Shown here: positions 43,234 through 53,316 of the stretch, piece after piece
Numbering within the stretch: the first letter of the stretch is position 1
Layout: each line of letters starts with the position of its first letter
Source of the DNA: Dyadobacter sp. MSC1_007
GTDB lineage: Bacteria; Bacteroidota; Bacteroidia; Cytophagales; Spirosomataceae
Direction: 5' to 3'
Assembly: GCF_023667495.1 (NCBI RefSeq)
Contig: NZ_JAMOZL010000006.1
Span: 372,001-436,000, forward strand
Length of the DNA: 64,000 nucleotides
Notes under the pieces: generated by a model
What the model saw: only the letters and a program-made list of their open reading frames with translations
The model's database searches: none
What the model was told of the DNA's origin: nothing
Made by a program: the position numbers and the translations under genes

Positions 43234-44125
43234 GCTTAGGCAGCATCGGAAAAAGCCTCCTAATATCCTCGGTCGAGGGCTGCTTTCCGTACTCGCAGAT
43301 TTCGAAAACTTCTACATATTTTATCTTCGCTGCTTTGTCCGGGCCGTACCATTTTTCCAGGGAAACTTTGATTTCCGGGTTCACAGATGAGCGCCTTTCC
43401 ATGGATGCGAGTAGCCATTTTTTCCGCTCCGTTACATCCTTGGGAACGTTAGCAAGATCCCCATTTGTCCATGGTAGCCACTCATAGAATTGGGAGACGT
43501 GTGCATCCAGTCCATCCACCTTTTTAGCAAGCGCGTCTGTAATATCGATCGCTATGTCCGGACGGAAAGGATTGGGGCGTTGAAAGCGGTCGCGAAAGTA
43601 TAGGAAAACAGGATTTTTGGTGAGTGGGGGCACACTGCTAAGGATATTGGGTACGATTACGAGGTATGCCGCGTCTTGCACAACGACACCTGTATTGCGG
43701 TGATCGGGGTGATAATCGTTTGTACGCGGGGCGATAACCATGTCCGCATTCCACTCGCGGATCTTACGGATCACGGCCATGCGGTTTTCCAGAGTAGGGA
43801 GCAGTTCGCCGTCGTGGTTATCAAGCACGTCGTATTGGATCCCCCATCTGCGTGCAGCTTCCTTCGCTTCTTTGAGCCGGCGGCTAGCCAATTCTCCGCC
43901 GCCTATTTCCTGGTGTCCCATGTCGCCGTTGGTGAGCGACACAAATTTGACTTTATGTCCCATCGAAGCATAAATGGAGGCAATGCCGCCTGCGCCGAGA
44001 TCACAGTCGTCGGGGTGGGCGCCGAAGACAATAACGTTCACTGGCTTTCCTGAATCCGGGGCGGGCTGCGCCAAAGTAAACACACCGCATAGCAGGAGGG
44101 CGGGGAGTAATAGTATTTTTTTCAT
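43229..44125 (-). CDS. Secreted PIG-L family (LmbE-like) deacetylase
   Basis: The 298-residue protein has a signal peptide (about 1-19, ending LAQ) and the PIG-L metal motif AHPDDCDLGAGG (about residues 36-47) and HPDHRNTG (about 143-150). The family removes acetyl groups from sugar amines (GlcNAc-type substrates), with Zn bound by the HPDD and HPDH motifs. The signal peptide means periplasmic or secreted action, unlike cytoplasmic BshB enzymes. The C-terminal end reaches into the repeat at 43146-43233. Confidence 0.87.
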   Translation of the reverse strand: MKKILLLPALLLCGVFTLAQPAPDSGKPVNVIVFGAHPDDCDLGAGGIASIYASMGHKVKFVSLTNGDMGHQEIGGGELASRRLKEAKEAARRWGIQYDVLDNHDGELLPTLENRMAVIRKIREWNADMVIAPRTNDYHPDHRNTGVVVQDAAYLVIVPNILSSVPPLTKNPVFLYFRDRFQRPNPFRPDIAIDITDALAKKVDGLDAHVSQFYEWLPWTNGDLANVPKDVTERKKWLLASMERRSSVNPEIKVSLEKWYGPDKAAKIKYVEVFEICEYGKQPSTEDIRRLFPMLPKQ

Positions 44126-44508
44126 CTTTTTTTGAGGTTATAAAGGTTTGGAGAATGTGCAAAATAGAAATTTAAATTTTGTCAAAGGTTTACCACACCT
44201 TATTTTCTATATGAGTAATGCAGAACAGCGATATGCACCTGGTAAGACTGGGGCTTAAAAAGTATTAATTTTTTAATGTGCTTTTTTAGTTCAGGATTTT
44301 CTCCATTTTATGAAGGTATGAAGTGGGGGACTTTCGCTAAAAAAGGCTGATTCCAGCGCTCTGGGCAAGAAAAAATTATATTTGTTAATATCGCAGACTT
44401 ACAGGCGCTTACTGTTTTTCAACCAAATATTTAAATAGCCCTCGCTTAGATTCTTCTAATAATCCTGTATCTTTGTATCCCGTAATCATAGAAAAACAGC
44501 AAAGTCTT
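44126..44508. other. Intergenic region upstream of pyrG
   Basis: This 383-base AT-rich region separates divergent genes and contains no gene. A -7 box is present at 44468-44475, and another TAnnTTTG word (TATATTTG) at 44377-44384. No riboswitch-like structure was found. Confidence 0.5.
44468..44475 (+). promoter_or_regulatory. -7 box for pyrG
   Basis: TATCTTTG matches TAnnTTTG exactly, 33 bases before the pyrG ATG at 44509. It would start transcription near 44482. No well-spaced -33 TTTG was found. Confidence 0.5.
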
Positions 44509-46173
44509 ATGGCTTCCAAAGCACGAAAGACCGCTAAGTACATTTTCGTTACGGGCGGTGTTACATCTTCACTTGGCAAGGGAATAATTGCCTCATCACT
44601 AGCTAAACTACTGCAAGCCAGAGGGCTCTCTGTCACCATTCAAAAATTCGATCCTTATTTGAATATTGACCCTGGTACCATGAATCCTTACGAGCATGGA
44701 GAATGCTACGTGACGGACGACGGCGCCGAAACGGATCTTGACCTTGGCCACTACGAACGTTTCCTAAACGTGCGTACCTCGCAGGCCAATAATGTTACAA
44801 CAGGTCGTGTTTACCACAACGTTATTACTGCCGAACGCCGGGGCGACTTCCTCGGAAAGACCGTGCAGGTGGTACCTCATATTACCGACGAGCTTAAAAG
44901 AAATATACTCCTCCTTGGCCAGACCGGCGATTACGACATTGTGATTACCGAAATCGGCGGCTGTGTGGGTGATATCGAATCGCTGCCGTTCCTGGAAGCC
45001 GTGCGGCAGGTTAAGTTTGAAATGGAAAGTCAGGATACCCTGGTTATCCACCTCACACTAATCCCTTACCTCAATTCCGCAGGTGAGCTCAAGACAAAAC
45101 CAACCCAGCACTCAGTGCGGATGTTGCAAGAGTCGGGTATCCAGCCTGATATTCTCGTTTGCCGTTCCGAACATCCGCTGCCCTACGATATCCGTAAGAA
45201 GATCGCATTGTTCTGCAATGTTCAGGTGAACTCGGTGATCGAGGCCATGGATGCCGACACGATCTACGCAGTGCCTTTGCTGATGCTGAAAGAAAGACTC
45301 GATCAGCGTGCATTGTATATGCTCGATATTTACAATGATAAAGATGTCGACCTCGATTCGTGGAAGACCTTCCTTTCAAGACTGAAAAACCCGGTGGATT
45401 CTGTGCGCATTGGTCTTGTAGGGAAGTACGTGGAGCTGCATGACGCTTATAAATCGATCGTGGAATCGTTTATCCATGCCGGCGCAGCTAATGAATGCAA
45501 AGTGAATATCGAGTGGATCCATTCAGAAAGCCTTACAGCTGAGAATGCGGTTGAAAAACTCGAAAATCTTGATGGTGTGTTGGTAGCACCAGGTTTCGGA
45601 GAGCGTGGTATCGAAGGAAAGATCGCCGCGATCCAATATGTCCGTGAAAACAATATTCCATTCTTCGGGATCTGTCTGGGAATGCAAATGGCCGTGATCG
45701 AATATGCACGTAACGTCATAGGATGGGAGAATGCGCATTCGGTTGAAATGGACACTACTACCGATCATCCGGTAATCCACCTGATGAAAGATCAGAAAGA
45801 TGTTTCCAATAAAGGAGGAACGATGCGTTTGGGAGCATACCCATGCCGCATTAAAAAGGACTCTCTGGCGCATAAGATCTACGGCAAGACCAACATCAGC
45901 GAACGCCACCGTCACCGCTACGAATTCAACAATAAGTATCTCAAAGAATTTGAAGAAAAAGGGCTGGTTGCCACGGGTATCAATCCGGATAACAACCTCG
46001 TAGAGATGGTCGAGCTTCCTGGACATCCATTTTATATTGGTGTACAGTTCCACCCCGAACTGAAAAGTACGGTGATGAACCCGCACCCGATTTTCGTCAA
46101 TTTCGTGAGTGCCGCATTGGCTTATTCGCTCGAAAAAAGGTCGGTGGAGTCGCTGAACCCGGTTTCCCACTGA
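44509..46173 (+). CDS. pyrG: CTP synthase
   Basis: From the ATG at 44509 the protein is 554 residues: an N-terminal amidoligase domain with TKYIFVTGGVTSSLGKGI-like sequence (here AKYIFVTGGVTSSLGKG, about 9-25) and EHGECYVTDDGAETDLDLGHYERF (about 64-87), then a class I glutamine amidotransferase domain (about 300-554) with the nucleophile cysteine in FGICLGMQMAV. The C-terminal HPEL holds the catalytic histidine and is complete. It makes CTP from UTP and glutamine in pyrimidine synthesis. An in-frame TTG 36 bases upstream overlaps the promoter box and was rejected. Confidence 0.95.
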   Translation: MASKARKTAKYIFVTGGVTSSLGKGIIASSLAKLLQARGLSVTIQKFDPYLNIDPGTMNPYEHGECYVTDDGAETDLDLGHYERFLNVRTSQANNVTTGRVYHNVITAERRGDFLGKTVQVVPHITDELKRNILLLGQTGDYDIVITEIGGCVGDIESLPFLEAVRQVKFEMESQDTLVIHLTLIPYLNSAGELKTKPTQHSVRMLQESGIQPDILVCRSEHPLPYDIRKKIALFCNVQVNSVIEAMDADTIYAVPLLMLKERLDQRALYMLDIYNDKDVDLDSWKTFLSRLKNPVDSVRIGLVGKYVELHDAYKSIVESFIHAGAANECKVNIEWIHSESLTAENAVEKLENLDGVLVAPGFGERGIEGKIAAIQYVRENNIPFFGICLGMQMAVIEYARNVIGWENAHSVEMDTTTDHPVIHLMKDQKDVSNKGGTMRLGAYPCRIKKDSLAHKIYGKTNISERHRHRYEFNNKYLKEFEEKGLVATGINPDNNLVEMVELPGHPFYIGVQFHPELKSTVMNPHPIFVNFVSAALAYSLEKRSVESLNPVSH

Positions 46174-46259
46174 TCACAAATTAAGGTCGATAAGCGAAAA
46201 ATCTTGCTACCTTTACCGGCCCAAAGCGGTATACTATTTCAATAATTTTAAAGTAAATA

Positions 46260-48080
46260 ATGGATAAAAATTTTGTAATCGGCCTGGTATTGATCATGCT
46301 GATGCTCATAGGTTACCAGATACTGGTCCCGAAACCTGTGGAACCAACACCGGTAACAGAAGTGAAGAAAGAGACAGCAAAGGCAGCGGTTTCTTCGTCA
46401 GTCGCTTCGGATACAACCCTAAAATCTTCTCTGTCAAGTGATTCTGCTGCAATAGTTCCTCCTAAGGACCTGGTGATCGAAACGAAAGATGCGCGTATCG
46501 TATTTACCAATAAGGGTGGTGTGATGAAAGAGGTAATGTTGAAAAACTACAAAACCTACGACCAGAAGCCGCTTTACCTGATTGCTGAAAACCACAACCG
46601 GTTTAAGATTGATTTTCCAACCCCAACCGGCGATGTAAGGCTTACAAACGAGTTTTTTACAACCGAAGCACAGGATCAGAAGCTCGCTGAAAAGGACTCT
46701 GCGGTTGTTACTTATCGTCTAAATCTAAAAAACAACCAGTTCGTCGAGCAGACTTACGTCGTGCACGGAACCGGTTATGTGATCGATTATGGCATTAAGT
46801 CCAACGGTGTTGGGCTGGCTGATAAATCAGTACAGTTTGACTGGGACAACGACCTGCTGCAACTGGAAAACGATATGCAGAAGAACCGTGAGGTAGTAAC
46901 AGTTAACTACTACACGGACGAATTGCAAAGTCTGCCTACCAGCCCTGCTTCGAACGAAGAAGCGAAGACCGCTGATCCTGTTAAATGGTTTACCATCAAG
47001 CATAAATACTTCCTGGCCGGTCTGATCGCTGAAAAGCATCCGTTGACAAATGCAGAGATGCGGGCCAACGTCAATCCGGATGATTCGACGATCGTGAAGA
47101 CTATGAATGTCTCAGCAGGGATCCCGATGTCGGCCATTCAAAAAGGCGAAGCGAACTACCAGTTTTATCTCGGACCTAACGAATACCATATTGTAGACAA
47201 AGTAAAGGCGGAGAATTTCGACCAGAATGTTTACCTCGGTTATGCATTCCTCAAACCGATCAACAAATTCTTCCTGGTACCGCTTTTCAACCTGCTTGAA
47301 AAATTTGTAAGCAACTACGGGCTGCTGATTATTTTGCTCGTGTTGTTCGTAAAAACATTGCTGACGCCATTGACCTACAAGTCATACATCAGCATGGCGA
47401 AAATGAAGCTGCTGGCCCCGGAACTGGAACAGATCCGTCAGCAGAACCCGGACGATATGGCGAAGCAGCAACAAGATCAGATGAAGCTGTACCAGCAGGT
47501 AGGAGTGAGCCCGTTAAGCGGCTGTATTCCGGTACTCGCGACGATGCCGATCCTGTTCTCGCTCTTCTTCCTTTTCCCCAACCTGATCGAGCTGCGACAG
47601 CAATCGTTCCTGTGGGCGAGCGATCTTTCGACTTATGACTCGTTCATCAAATTGCCGTTTACGGTGCCTTTCGGTGTCGGTAACCACGTCAGCTTGTTCA
47701 CGATCCTGATGACGATTTCAAGCATCGGTTATGCTTATTATAACAATCAGAACACGCCAACGCAGCCCGGACCAGTGAATATGAAGGCACTCGGTTATAT
47801 TATGCCGCTGATGTTCATGTTTATTTTGAACTCATTCCCTGCTGGTCTTACATTCTACTACTTCGTTTCCAACGTGGTGACGATCGCTCAGCAGTTGTTG
47901 ATCAAACGGTTTGTAAATGAGGACAAAATCAGAAACATTCTTGAAGAAAATCGGAAGAAAAATGCCACCGGCGAAAAGAAACAAACGAAATTCCAGAAGT
48001 ATCTTGAAAAGTCGTTGCAGGCAGCGGATGAGGCGAAAAAGAAACAGGCTGATCTAGAGAAACGGTCTAAAAAGAAATAA
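46260..48080 (+). CDS. yidC: Membrane protein insertase YidC
   Basis: The 606-residue protein has the YidC layout: one N-terminal membrane helix (FVIGLVLIMLMLIGYQIL), a large periplasmic domain (about 60-345) and five C-terminal membrane helices from about residue 345, with the SYISMAKMKLLAPELEQIRQQ coiled cytoplasmic loop and the end segment SPLSGCIPVLATMPILFSLFF and FPAGLTFYYFVSN. A Lys-rich C-terminal tail (EKKQTKFQKYLEKSLQ) may bind ribosomes. It inserts and folds membrane proteins with SecYEG or alone. It lies 86 bases after pyrG. Confidence 0.95.
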   Translation: MDKNFVIGLVLIMLMLIGYQILVPKPVEPTPVTEVKKETAKAAVSSSVASDTTLKSSLSSDSAAIVPPKDLVIETKDARIVFTNKGGVMKEVMLKNYKTYDQKPLYLIAENHNRFKIDFPTPTGDVRLTNEFFTTEAQDQKLAEKDSAVVTYRLNLKNNQFVEQTYVVHGTGYVIDYGIKSNGVGLADKSVQFDWDNDLLQLENDMQKNREVVTVNYYTDELQSLPTSPASNEEAKTADPVKWFTIKHKYFLAGLIAEKHPLTNAEMRANVNPDDSTIVKTMNVSAGIPMSAIQKGEANYQFYLGPNEYHIVDKVKAENFDQNVYLGYAFLKPINKFFLVPLFNLLEKFVSNYGLLIILLVLFVKTLLTPLTYKSYISMAKMKLLAPELEQIRQQNPDDMAKQQQDQMKLYQQVGVSPLSGCIPVLATMPILFSLFFLFPNLIELRQQSFLWASDLSTYDSFIKLPFTVPFGVGNHVSLFTILMTISSIGYAYYNNQNTPTQPGPVNMKALGYIMPLMFMFILNSFPAGLTFYYFVSNVVTIAQQLLIKRFVNEDKIRNILEENRKKNATGEKKQTKFQKYLEKSLQAADEAKKKQADLEKRSKKK

Positions 48081-48105
48081 AAGGTTTTTTGCATCGTAAT
48101 ATAAA

Positions 48106-48142
48106 GGGCAATGTTCCGGTTGGGATATTGCCCGTTTTTTTC
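48106..48142 (+). terminator. Rho-independent terminator after yidC
   Basis: Arms GGGCAAT (48106-48112) and ATTGCCC (48127-48133) form a hairpin, followed by G and a run of seven T. Confidence 0.85.
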
Positions 48143-48199
48143 CATTTTGGGCTGTTTTTTACAGTTATCTGATCAAAATCATTTTGACCCGGAATTCTG

Positions 48200-49909
48200 A
48201 TGAGAGTTATCTTTTTGTTGATTTTAATGATCCAGGTTGGTTTTTACGGCACTTCTGTCGGGCAAAATACCCAGCAGGCAGAGGCAAAGTACAAAACGGC
48301 GCTGGGCGACTATAAACAAAGCCGCTATGCAGCGGCCATGGAGAAATTCTACCCGCTGACTAGCGTGAATGTCAAGACGGCTTATTCTCCTTATGCACAT
48401 TATTATTACGCATTGTCGGCTTACCAGCTGAAACGTTACCGTGAAAGTCGGCAGATGCTGCTGCAGTTGCAAAGCCGTTACCCCGGCTGGAATAAGATCA
48501 ATGACGTGTATTATCTGCTTGGTGCGGTGAACCTTGCAAGCGGGCAAGTGAATGATGGGTTGGATTATCTTGCCAAAATCAAAGATTCTTCGCTCAACAA
48601 AGACGTGCAGGCTTTGAAACAACACCATTTGGGAGGCATCCATGATCTTGTTAAATTAAAAGACCTGCAAAAACGGTATGATTCCGACCGGGATATTGCG
48701 TTGATGCTTTACCAGACGATTCAATCGTCACCATCGGTTGCTCAGGGAGATCTTAAATACGCCGAGCAGCTGGATAAAGAATTTAGATTCAACAAAAAAG
48801 AAAAAATTGCGGACGAGGCGCCCAAGCGCAGTGCACCGAGATCGGACACCCAATGGACAAAAGGATACCTGGACGTGGCCGTTTTGCTTCCATTCAGGCT
48901 TGACGAGTTCAGTACTTCGAAACGACGCTCAAACCAGTTTGCATACGATTATTACCTCGGACTGACGATCGCGAAAGAACAATTGCAAACCGAAGGCATT
49001 AATGTAAACCTGTGGGCTTATGACGTGGTCAACGACGCCAACGGCATGAAAACGATCGTCGATAACAAGAATTTCCAGCTTTCGGACATGGTGATCGGGC
49101 CATTGTACGCGGGGAGTTTTGAGGTTACGGCCGATTTTGTTTCTAACAGCAATGCCATCATGCTCAATCCGCTTTCAACGGACGCCAACCTTCTGAAATC
49201 TGGGCGGAACATTTACCTCGGACATCCTTCCATCAATTTCCAAACCCAAAAGGCGGCGCAATGGATGCGGACGCTTTCGCCTGGGCTGTCGGCGGTGATC
49301 TATTATGGCAATACATCCAAAGACTCCGCAATGGCCGCATCTTATGCCAGTGAGTGGAAAAACAAAGGAGGAAAAGTCACGATCATGTCAAAGATCCAGT
49401 CCGACAGAGAATGGCTGGAAGGTAATATCCCCTCATTTGAAACCAACAAACCGGCTCATATCGCATTGTTCTCATCTGATGGTGAATCGGGCGGAAATCT
49501 GATGGAAGTGCTGAATGGCCGCAAGTTGAATACATTGCCAGTATTGGCTACTTCCACAAGTTTTAATAACCAGCAATCGAGGGTTTCAAGATATGGCGCC
49601 AGGCTCTCACTGATAGATCCCGATTATGTGGACCGTGAAAAGGAGAACATCCGCCAGTTCCAGAAAAGCTATTATAACAAAACAAGTACATTCCCATCGG
49701 TATACTCTTACCAGGGTTACGACCAGCTTTTGTTTTTTGCAAGAATGCTTTCGAAATACAAGGACAAGCTTCCCGACGGGCTGCAAGCCAGAAAATATGG
49801 TAGCGAAGAATACCTGCTCTCAGGTTTCGATTATACCAAAGCCAACGAAAACCAGATTACGCCTGTTTTAAAATACAGCGGCTCCAAGTGGGTGCCGGTT
49901 GACAGGTAA
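48200..49909 (+). CDS. LpoA-like secreted protein: TPR-like domain plus type I periplasmic-binding domain
   Basis: The 569-residue protein has a signal peptide (about 1-22, ending SVGQ), an N-terminal region of helical repeats (about 25-200: [47 protein letters not shown]) and a C-terminal type I periplasmic-binding domain (about 225-555: [69 protein letters not shown]). This domain order is that of LpoA, the E. coli activator of PBP1A, so a cell-wall-synthesis partner is a better guess than nutrient binding. It lies between yidC and hemL. Confidence 0.7.
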   Translation: MRVIFLLILMIQVGFYGTSVGQNTQQAEAKYKTALGDYKQSRYAAAMEKFYPLTSVNVKTAYSPYAHYYYALSAYQLKRYRESRQMLLQLQSRYPGWNKINDVYYLLGAVNLASGQVNDGLDYLAKIKDSSLNKDVQALKQHHLGGIHDLVKLKDLQKRYDSDRDIALMLYQTIQSSPSVAQGDLKYAEQLDKEFRFNKKEKIADEAPKRSAPRSDTQWTKGYLDVAVLLPFRLDEFSTSKRRSNQFAYDYYLGLTIAKEQLQTEGINVNLWAYDVVNDANGMKTIVDNKNFQLSDMVIGPLYAGSFEVTADFVSNSNAIMLNPLSTDANLLKSGRNIYLGHPSINFQTQKAAQWMRTLSPGLSAVIYYGNTSKDSAMAASYASEWKNKGGKVTIMSKIQSDREWLEGNIPSFETNKPAHIALFSSDGESGGNLMEVLNGRKLNTLPVLATSTSFNNQQSRVSRYGARLSLIDPDYVDREKENIRQFQKSYYNKTSTFPSVYSYQGYDQLLFFARMLSKYKDKLPDGLQARKYGSEEYLLSGFDYTKANENQITPVLKYSGSKWVPVDR

Positions 49910-49926
49910 TATTTCAGATTAACAGT

Positions 49927-51222
49927 ATGAATACTTCAACGAGCCAAAGTCTTTTCGAAAAAGCGCAACAATACATTCCCGGCGGTGTCAACTCTCCTGT
50001 GCGCGCATTCAGGGCCGTGGGCGGGTCGCCGCTTTTTATCAAATCTGCCAAAGGGCCTTATATCTATGATGAGGACGGCAATGAATACATTGAGCTGATC
50101 AATTCCTGGGGCCCGATGATCCTCGGTCATGGACATGAGTTAATCCAAAAAGCGGTTTCCGATGCCATTCAGCATTCATTTTCTTTCGGCGCACCTACGC
50201 GCAGAGAGGTGGAAATCGCTGAGCTTATCGTGTCGATGGTGCCATCGATCGAAAAGGTGCGTATGGTGAATTCCGGCACAGAAGCGACGATGTCGGCCAT
50301 ACGGGTGGCCCGCGGCTTCACCGGCAGGGACAAGATCATCAAGTTTGAAGGATGCTACCACGGTCACGGCGACAGTTTCCTGATCGCAGCCGGTAGCGGA
50401 GCAGTAACTTTCGGTACACCGGATAGCCCGGGCGTGACCAAGGGTGTGGCAAATGACACGTTGACCGCCCCTTTCAACAACCTGGAAGCCGTGCAGCAAC
50501 TGGTAGACGCCAACAAAGGCAAGATTGCGGCATTGATATTGGAACCGGTTGTGGGCAATATGGGCTGTGTGCTTCCGAAAGAAGGCTTTTTGGAAGGGCT
50601 ACGCAGGATTTGTGATGAAGAAGGCATTGTATTAATACTCGACGAAGTGATGACCGGATTCCGTTTATCGAAGGGCGGGGCGCAGGAAAGATTCAATATT
50701 AAACCGGATCTAACAACGTTAGGAAAAATAATAGGTGGAGGAATGCCCGTTGGAGCATATGGAGGCAGGGCGGAGATCATGAACTGGGTATCGCCCGCGG
50801 GCCCCGTATATCAGGCGGGAACGCTTTCAGGTAACCCTATTGCCATGGCTGCCGGTATGACAATGCTCACTTACCTGAACGAGCATCCGGAGGTGTACAC
50901 CCAATTGGAGCAATCAGGCAACAAGCTGACAACCGGTTTTAAGAGCTCAATGCAAAAACTCGGTCTCAACTATACATTGAACCACATTGGCTCTATGTAT
51001 ACGCTGTTTTTCACGTCCAATGCGGTAACCGATTTCGCTTCCGCCAAATCCTCTGACTTGCCATTATTCGGAAAATACTTCCATGCCATGCTCAACCGAG
51101 GCATTTACATGGGCCCAAGCCAGTTTGAAGCCATGTTCCTGTCCACAGCGTTAACCGACGAGCACCTTGATCGGATTATTGTTGCAAATGAGGAGGCGCT
51201 TGGTTCAATTTTGAATGACTAG
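49927..51222 (+). CDS. hemL: Glutamate-1-semialdehyde 2,1-aminomutase
   Basis: The 431-residue protein matches HemL: start [22 protein letters not shown]-like segment (here [21 protein letters not shown], about 8-28), [19 protein letters not shown] near 117-135, and the PLP lysine in [18 protein letters not shown] near residue 265. The last step of C5 5-aminolevulinate synthesis is its reaction. It starts 17 bases after the LpoA-like gene. The class III aminotransferase fold is complete. Confidence 0.94.
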   Translation: MNTSTSQSLFEKAQQYIPGGVNSPVRAFRAVGGSPLFIKSAKGPYIYDEDGNEYIELINSWGPMILGHGHELIQKAVSDAIQHSFSFGAPTRREVEIAELIVSMVPSIEKVRMVNSGTEATMSAIRVARGFTGRDKIIKFEGCYHGHGDSFLIAAGSGAVTFGTPDSPGVTKGVANDTLTAPFNNLEAVQQLVDANKGKIAALILEPVVGNMGCVLPKEGFLEGLRRICDEEGIVLILDEVMTGFRLSKGGAQERFNIKPDLTTLGKIIGGGMPVGAYGGRAEIMNWVSPAGPVYQAGTLSGNPIAMAAGMTMLTYLNEHPEVYTQLEQSGNKLTTGFKSSMQKLGLNYTLNHIGSMYTLFFTSNAVTDFASAKSSDLPLFGKYFHAMLNRGIYMGPSQFEAMFLSTALTDEHLDRIIVANEEALGSILND

Positions 51223-51232
51223 ATGAGCCTCG

Positions 51233-51310
51233 TTGTCACCCTGAGCGCAGTCGAAGGGCATGTACAATGTTCGCCGTACAGACTGTCTTCGACTGCGCTC
51301 AGACTGACAA
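51233..51310. repeat. REP-like interspersed palindrome, copy 2
   Basis: The element starts TTGTCACCCTGAGCGCAGTC and ends with the near inverse GACTGCGCTCAGACTGACAA. Inner arms CTTCGACTGCGCTCAG also pair with the left. The core TGTCACCCTGAGCGCAGTCG is identical in copy 1 (17571). It lies just after hemL. Confidence 0.85.
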
Positions 51311-51344
51311 TGCAGGACATAATTCACTCATTCACTCATTAAAT

Positions 51345-52355
51345 ATGCGTCGCTACTCGATCATCATCCCCGTTTACAACCGCCCCGATGAATTGGAGGA
51401 GTTGCTTGCGTGCCTGGCGGTACAGACTTTCAGGGATTTTGAAGTTGTGGTTGTGGAAGATGGCTCGAAAGTAAAAGCGGATGAGGTAGTAAGGTCTTTC
51501 GAAAGCAAACTCGATATTAAATATTTCTTCAAGGAAAACGGTGGCCAGGGATTTGCGAGGAACCATGGTTTTGAGCGGGCTTTGGGTGATTATTTCATCT
51601 TGCTGGATTCCGATGCGTTGATCGAGCCGGATTATTTATCAATAGTTGATGATCGCTTGAATACGGATTATGTGGACCTATATGGTGGGCCGGATACGGA
51701 TCATCCTTCATTTTCGCCTATCCAGAAAGCTATCAGCTACTCAATGACATCGGTGTTTACGACCGGAGGCATTCGGGGGAAGAAAACCAATATGGGAGGT
51801 ACTTTCCATCCCAGGAGCTTCAATATGGGCCTTTCGCGGAAGGTGTGGGAGAAAACCGGCGGCTTCCTGACGAGCCGGATGGGAGAGGATATCCTGTTCA
51901 GCATCGCGGCAATGCGGCTGGGCTTCCGGTCTGCGTTAATACCCGAGGCATTTATTTACCACAAGCGCAGGACCCAGTTCGGGGCGTTTTTTAGACAATT
52001 GAAGTTCTTCGGACGTGCACGCATTAACATTGCCCGCTATTACCCCGACGAGCTCAAACTCGTGCATACCTTTCCGTTACTTTTCACGCTGGGCGTGTGC
52101 AGTATCCCGTTCTGGTACTTCATTTTTGAGCCTTTCTTTTATCTGGGACTGATCGGCCTGGCTACTTATGTTGCATTGCTATTTATCGATGCATTTAGGA
52201 AGACCAACAGTGCAGAAGTGGCCTTTCTGAGCGTGGGAGCCGCATTTGTGCAGCTTTTCGGCTATGGTACCGGATTCTTGCAGGAAGGATGGAAAAGGCT
52301 TTGGGAGAACAAATCGCACCGGGAAACAGGCGCGGCGATTGAGTATCCTTCGTAA
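51345..52355 (+). CDS. Family 2 glycosyltransferase
   Basis: From ATG 51345 the protein is 336 residues: a GT-A domain with RRYSIIIPVYNRPDELEELLACL (about 2-24), VVVEDGSKVKADEVV, GQGFARNHGFERALGDYFILLDSDALIEP (D-x-D like DSD near 97) and MGEDILFSIAAMRLGF near 184. Two or three hydrophobic segments follow (about 242-290). It should transfer a sugar to a lipid or polysaccharide at the cytoplasmic face. A frame starting at 51267 lies inside the REP-like repeat and was rejected. Confidence 0.88.
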   Translation: MRRYSIIIPVYNRPDELEELLACLAVQTFRDFEVVVVEDGSKVKADEVVRSFESKLDIKYFFKENGGQGFARNHGFERALGDYFILLDSDALIEPDYLSIVDDRLNTDYVDLYGGPDTDHPSFSPIQKAISYSMTSVFTTGGIRGKKTNMGGTFHPRSFNMGLSRKVWEKTGGFLTSRMGEDILFSIAAMRLGFRSALIPEAFIYHKRRTQFGAFFRQLKFFGRARINIARYYPDELKLVHTFPLLFTLGVCSIPFWYFIFEPFFYLGLIGLATYVALLFIDAFRKTNSAEVAFLSVGAAFVQLFGYGTGFLQEGWKRLWENKSHRETGAAIEYPS

Positions 52356-52364
52356 GGTGAGTGC

Positions 52365-52483
52365 AGAGTTTAAAGTTTAGAGTTTAGAGTTCAAAGTCTA
52401 GAATGTAAGAGGCAGTCTTGATGGAAGCTATCTCTTTTATTCTAGACTGAACCTTGAACTTTAAACTCTAAACTCTAAACTCT
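52365..52483. repeat. Long inverted repeat of TTTAGAG-type units
   Basis: The left arm (52365-52404) and right arm (52439-52483) are about 40 and 45 bases, built of tandem AGAGTTT and similar words. They pair with two mismatches and one five-base insertion. The element lies between the convergent glycosyltransferase and methyltransferase genes and can act as a two-sided terminator. Confidence 0.85.
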
Positions 52484-52487
52484 AAAA

Positions 52488-53258
52488 CTACTTCTGACAG
52501 AAATAAACAATCTCCTCTCCGGGAAGTGAATAGCGCTGCACGTCGGCTTCACTCAATTCATTCATTACAAAACGATCTTCGGTTACTTTGAAGCCGCCTT
52601 TTTCGAGCTCGCGACCGTAATTTCTACCGAAAAGGCGCAAATGGTCGTTTTGGAGGAAATGCTTTTCGCGTTCTTTGGGATCTGTGATGGTAGGGTCTTC
52701 ATAAGTCACTTCGTATTTCATATCCTGCGGCGACTGGATCAACGCCCAGCCTCCTGGCTTCAAAACACGGTGTAATTCACTCATTGCCAGAATGTAATCA
52801 TCCACATGCTCCATAACGTGATTACATATTGCGACGTCAAACGTATTCTCCGGGAAAGGGATCTGGTGGATATCCATTTTCACTTTTGCCAGCGGCGATT
52901 CGATGTCGGCAGTAATGTAATCCAGGTTTTTCATCTGCTCAAAGCGGTCGATGAAACAGTATTCCGGCGCTACATGTAATACTTTGAGGTTTGCGGTGTA
53001 GAAATTGGTCTTTCTTTTCATGTAAAGCGCCATCAGCCGGTGGCGTTCGAGCGAAAGGCAGCTCGGGCAAAGTGCATTCTCACGGCTCGACGTATTACGG
53101 CCATAGGGGAGGAACTTCCGGTATTTGCTGTTACAAACCGGGCATTCAACCTGGTTACCGATGTAAAATATGCTGAGAAACCTTGCAGCCCAGTGGCCGA
53201 CCAGTTGAAGGTACGGCCGGGGAATGTAGCGCAGAACTAAACTAATGACTGATTTCAT
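52488..53258 (-). CDS. Class I SAM methyltransferase with N-terminal zinc-ribbon-like segment
   Basis: The 256-residue protein has a cysteine-rich N-terminal segment (CPVCNSKYRKF near residue 39 and ALCPSCLSLERHRL near 62), as seen in methyltransferases with a zinc finger, and a class I SAM core with LHVAPEYCFIDRF near 95, DVAICNHVMEHVDD near 134-147 and the LKPGGWALIQSPQ segment near 165. The substrate is unknown, perhaps a sugar or lipid. It is convergent with the glycosyltransferase and ends next to the TTTAGAG repeat. Confidence 0.82.
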   Translation of the reverse strand: MKSVISLVLRYIPRPYLQLVGHWAARFLSIFYIGNQVECPVCNSKYRKFLPYGRNTSSRENALCPSCLSLERHRLMALYMKRKTNFYTANLKVLHVAPEYCFIDRFEQMKNLDYITADIESPLAKVKMDIHQIPFPENTFDVAICNHVMEHVDDYILAMSELHRVLKPGGWALIQSPQDMKYEVTYEDPTITDPKEREKHFLQNDHLRLFGRNYGRELEKGGFKVTEDRFVMNELSEADVQRYSLPGEEIVYFCQK

Positions 53259-53316
53259 TGAGTCAATTAACTAAAAATTGATAATTTTAGGATCATAACA
53301 TCGAACAGTTTAATTA

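Noticed and set aside
45523-46170. Antisense frame of 215 codons in pyrG
   Set aside because: The sense frame is a certain CTP synthase.
51267-51344. Earlier start of the glycosyltransferase gene
   Set aside because: It would begin inside the REP-like repeat and add residues not expected for a GT2 start.
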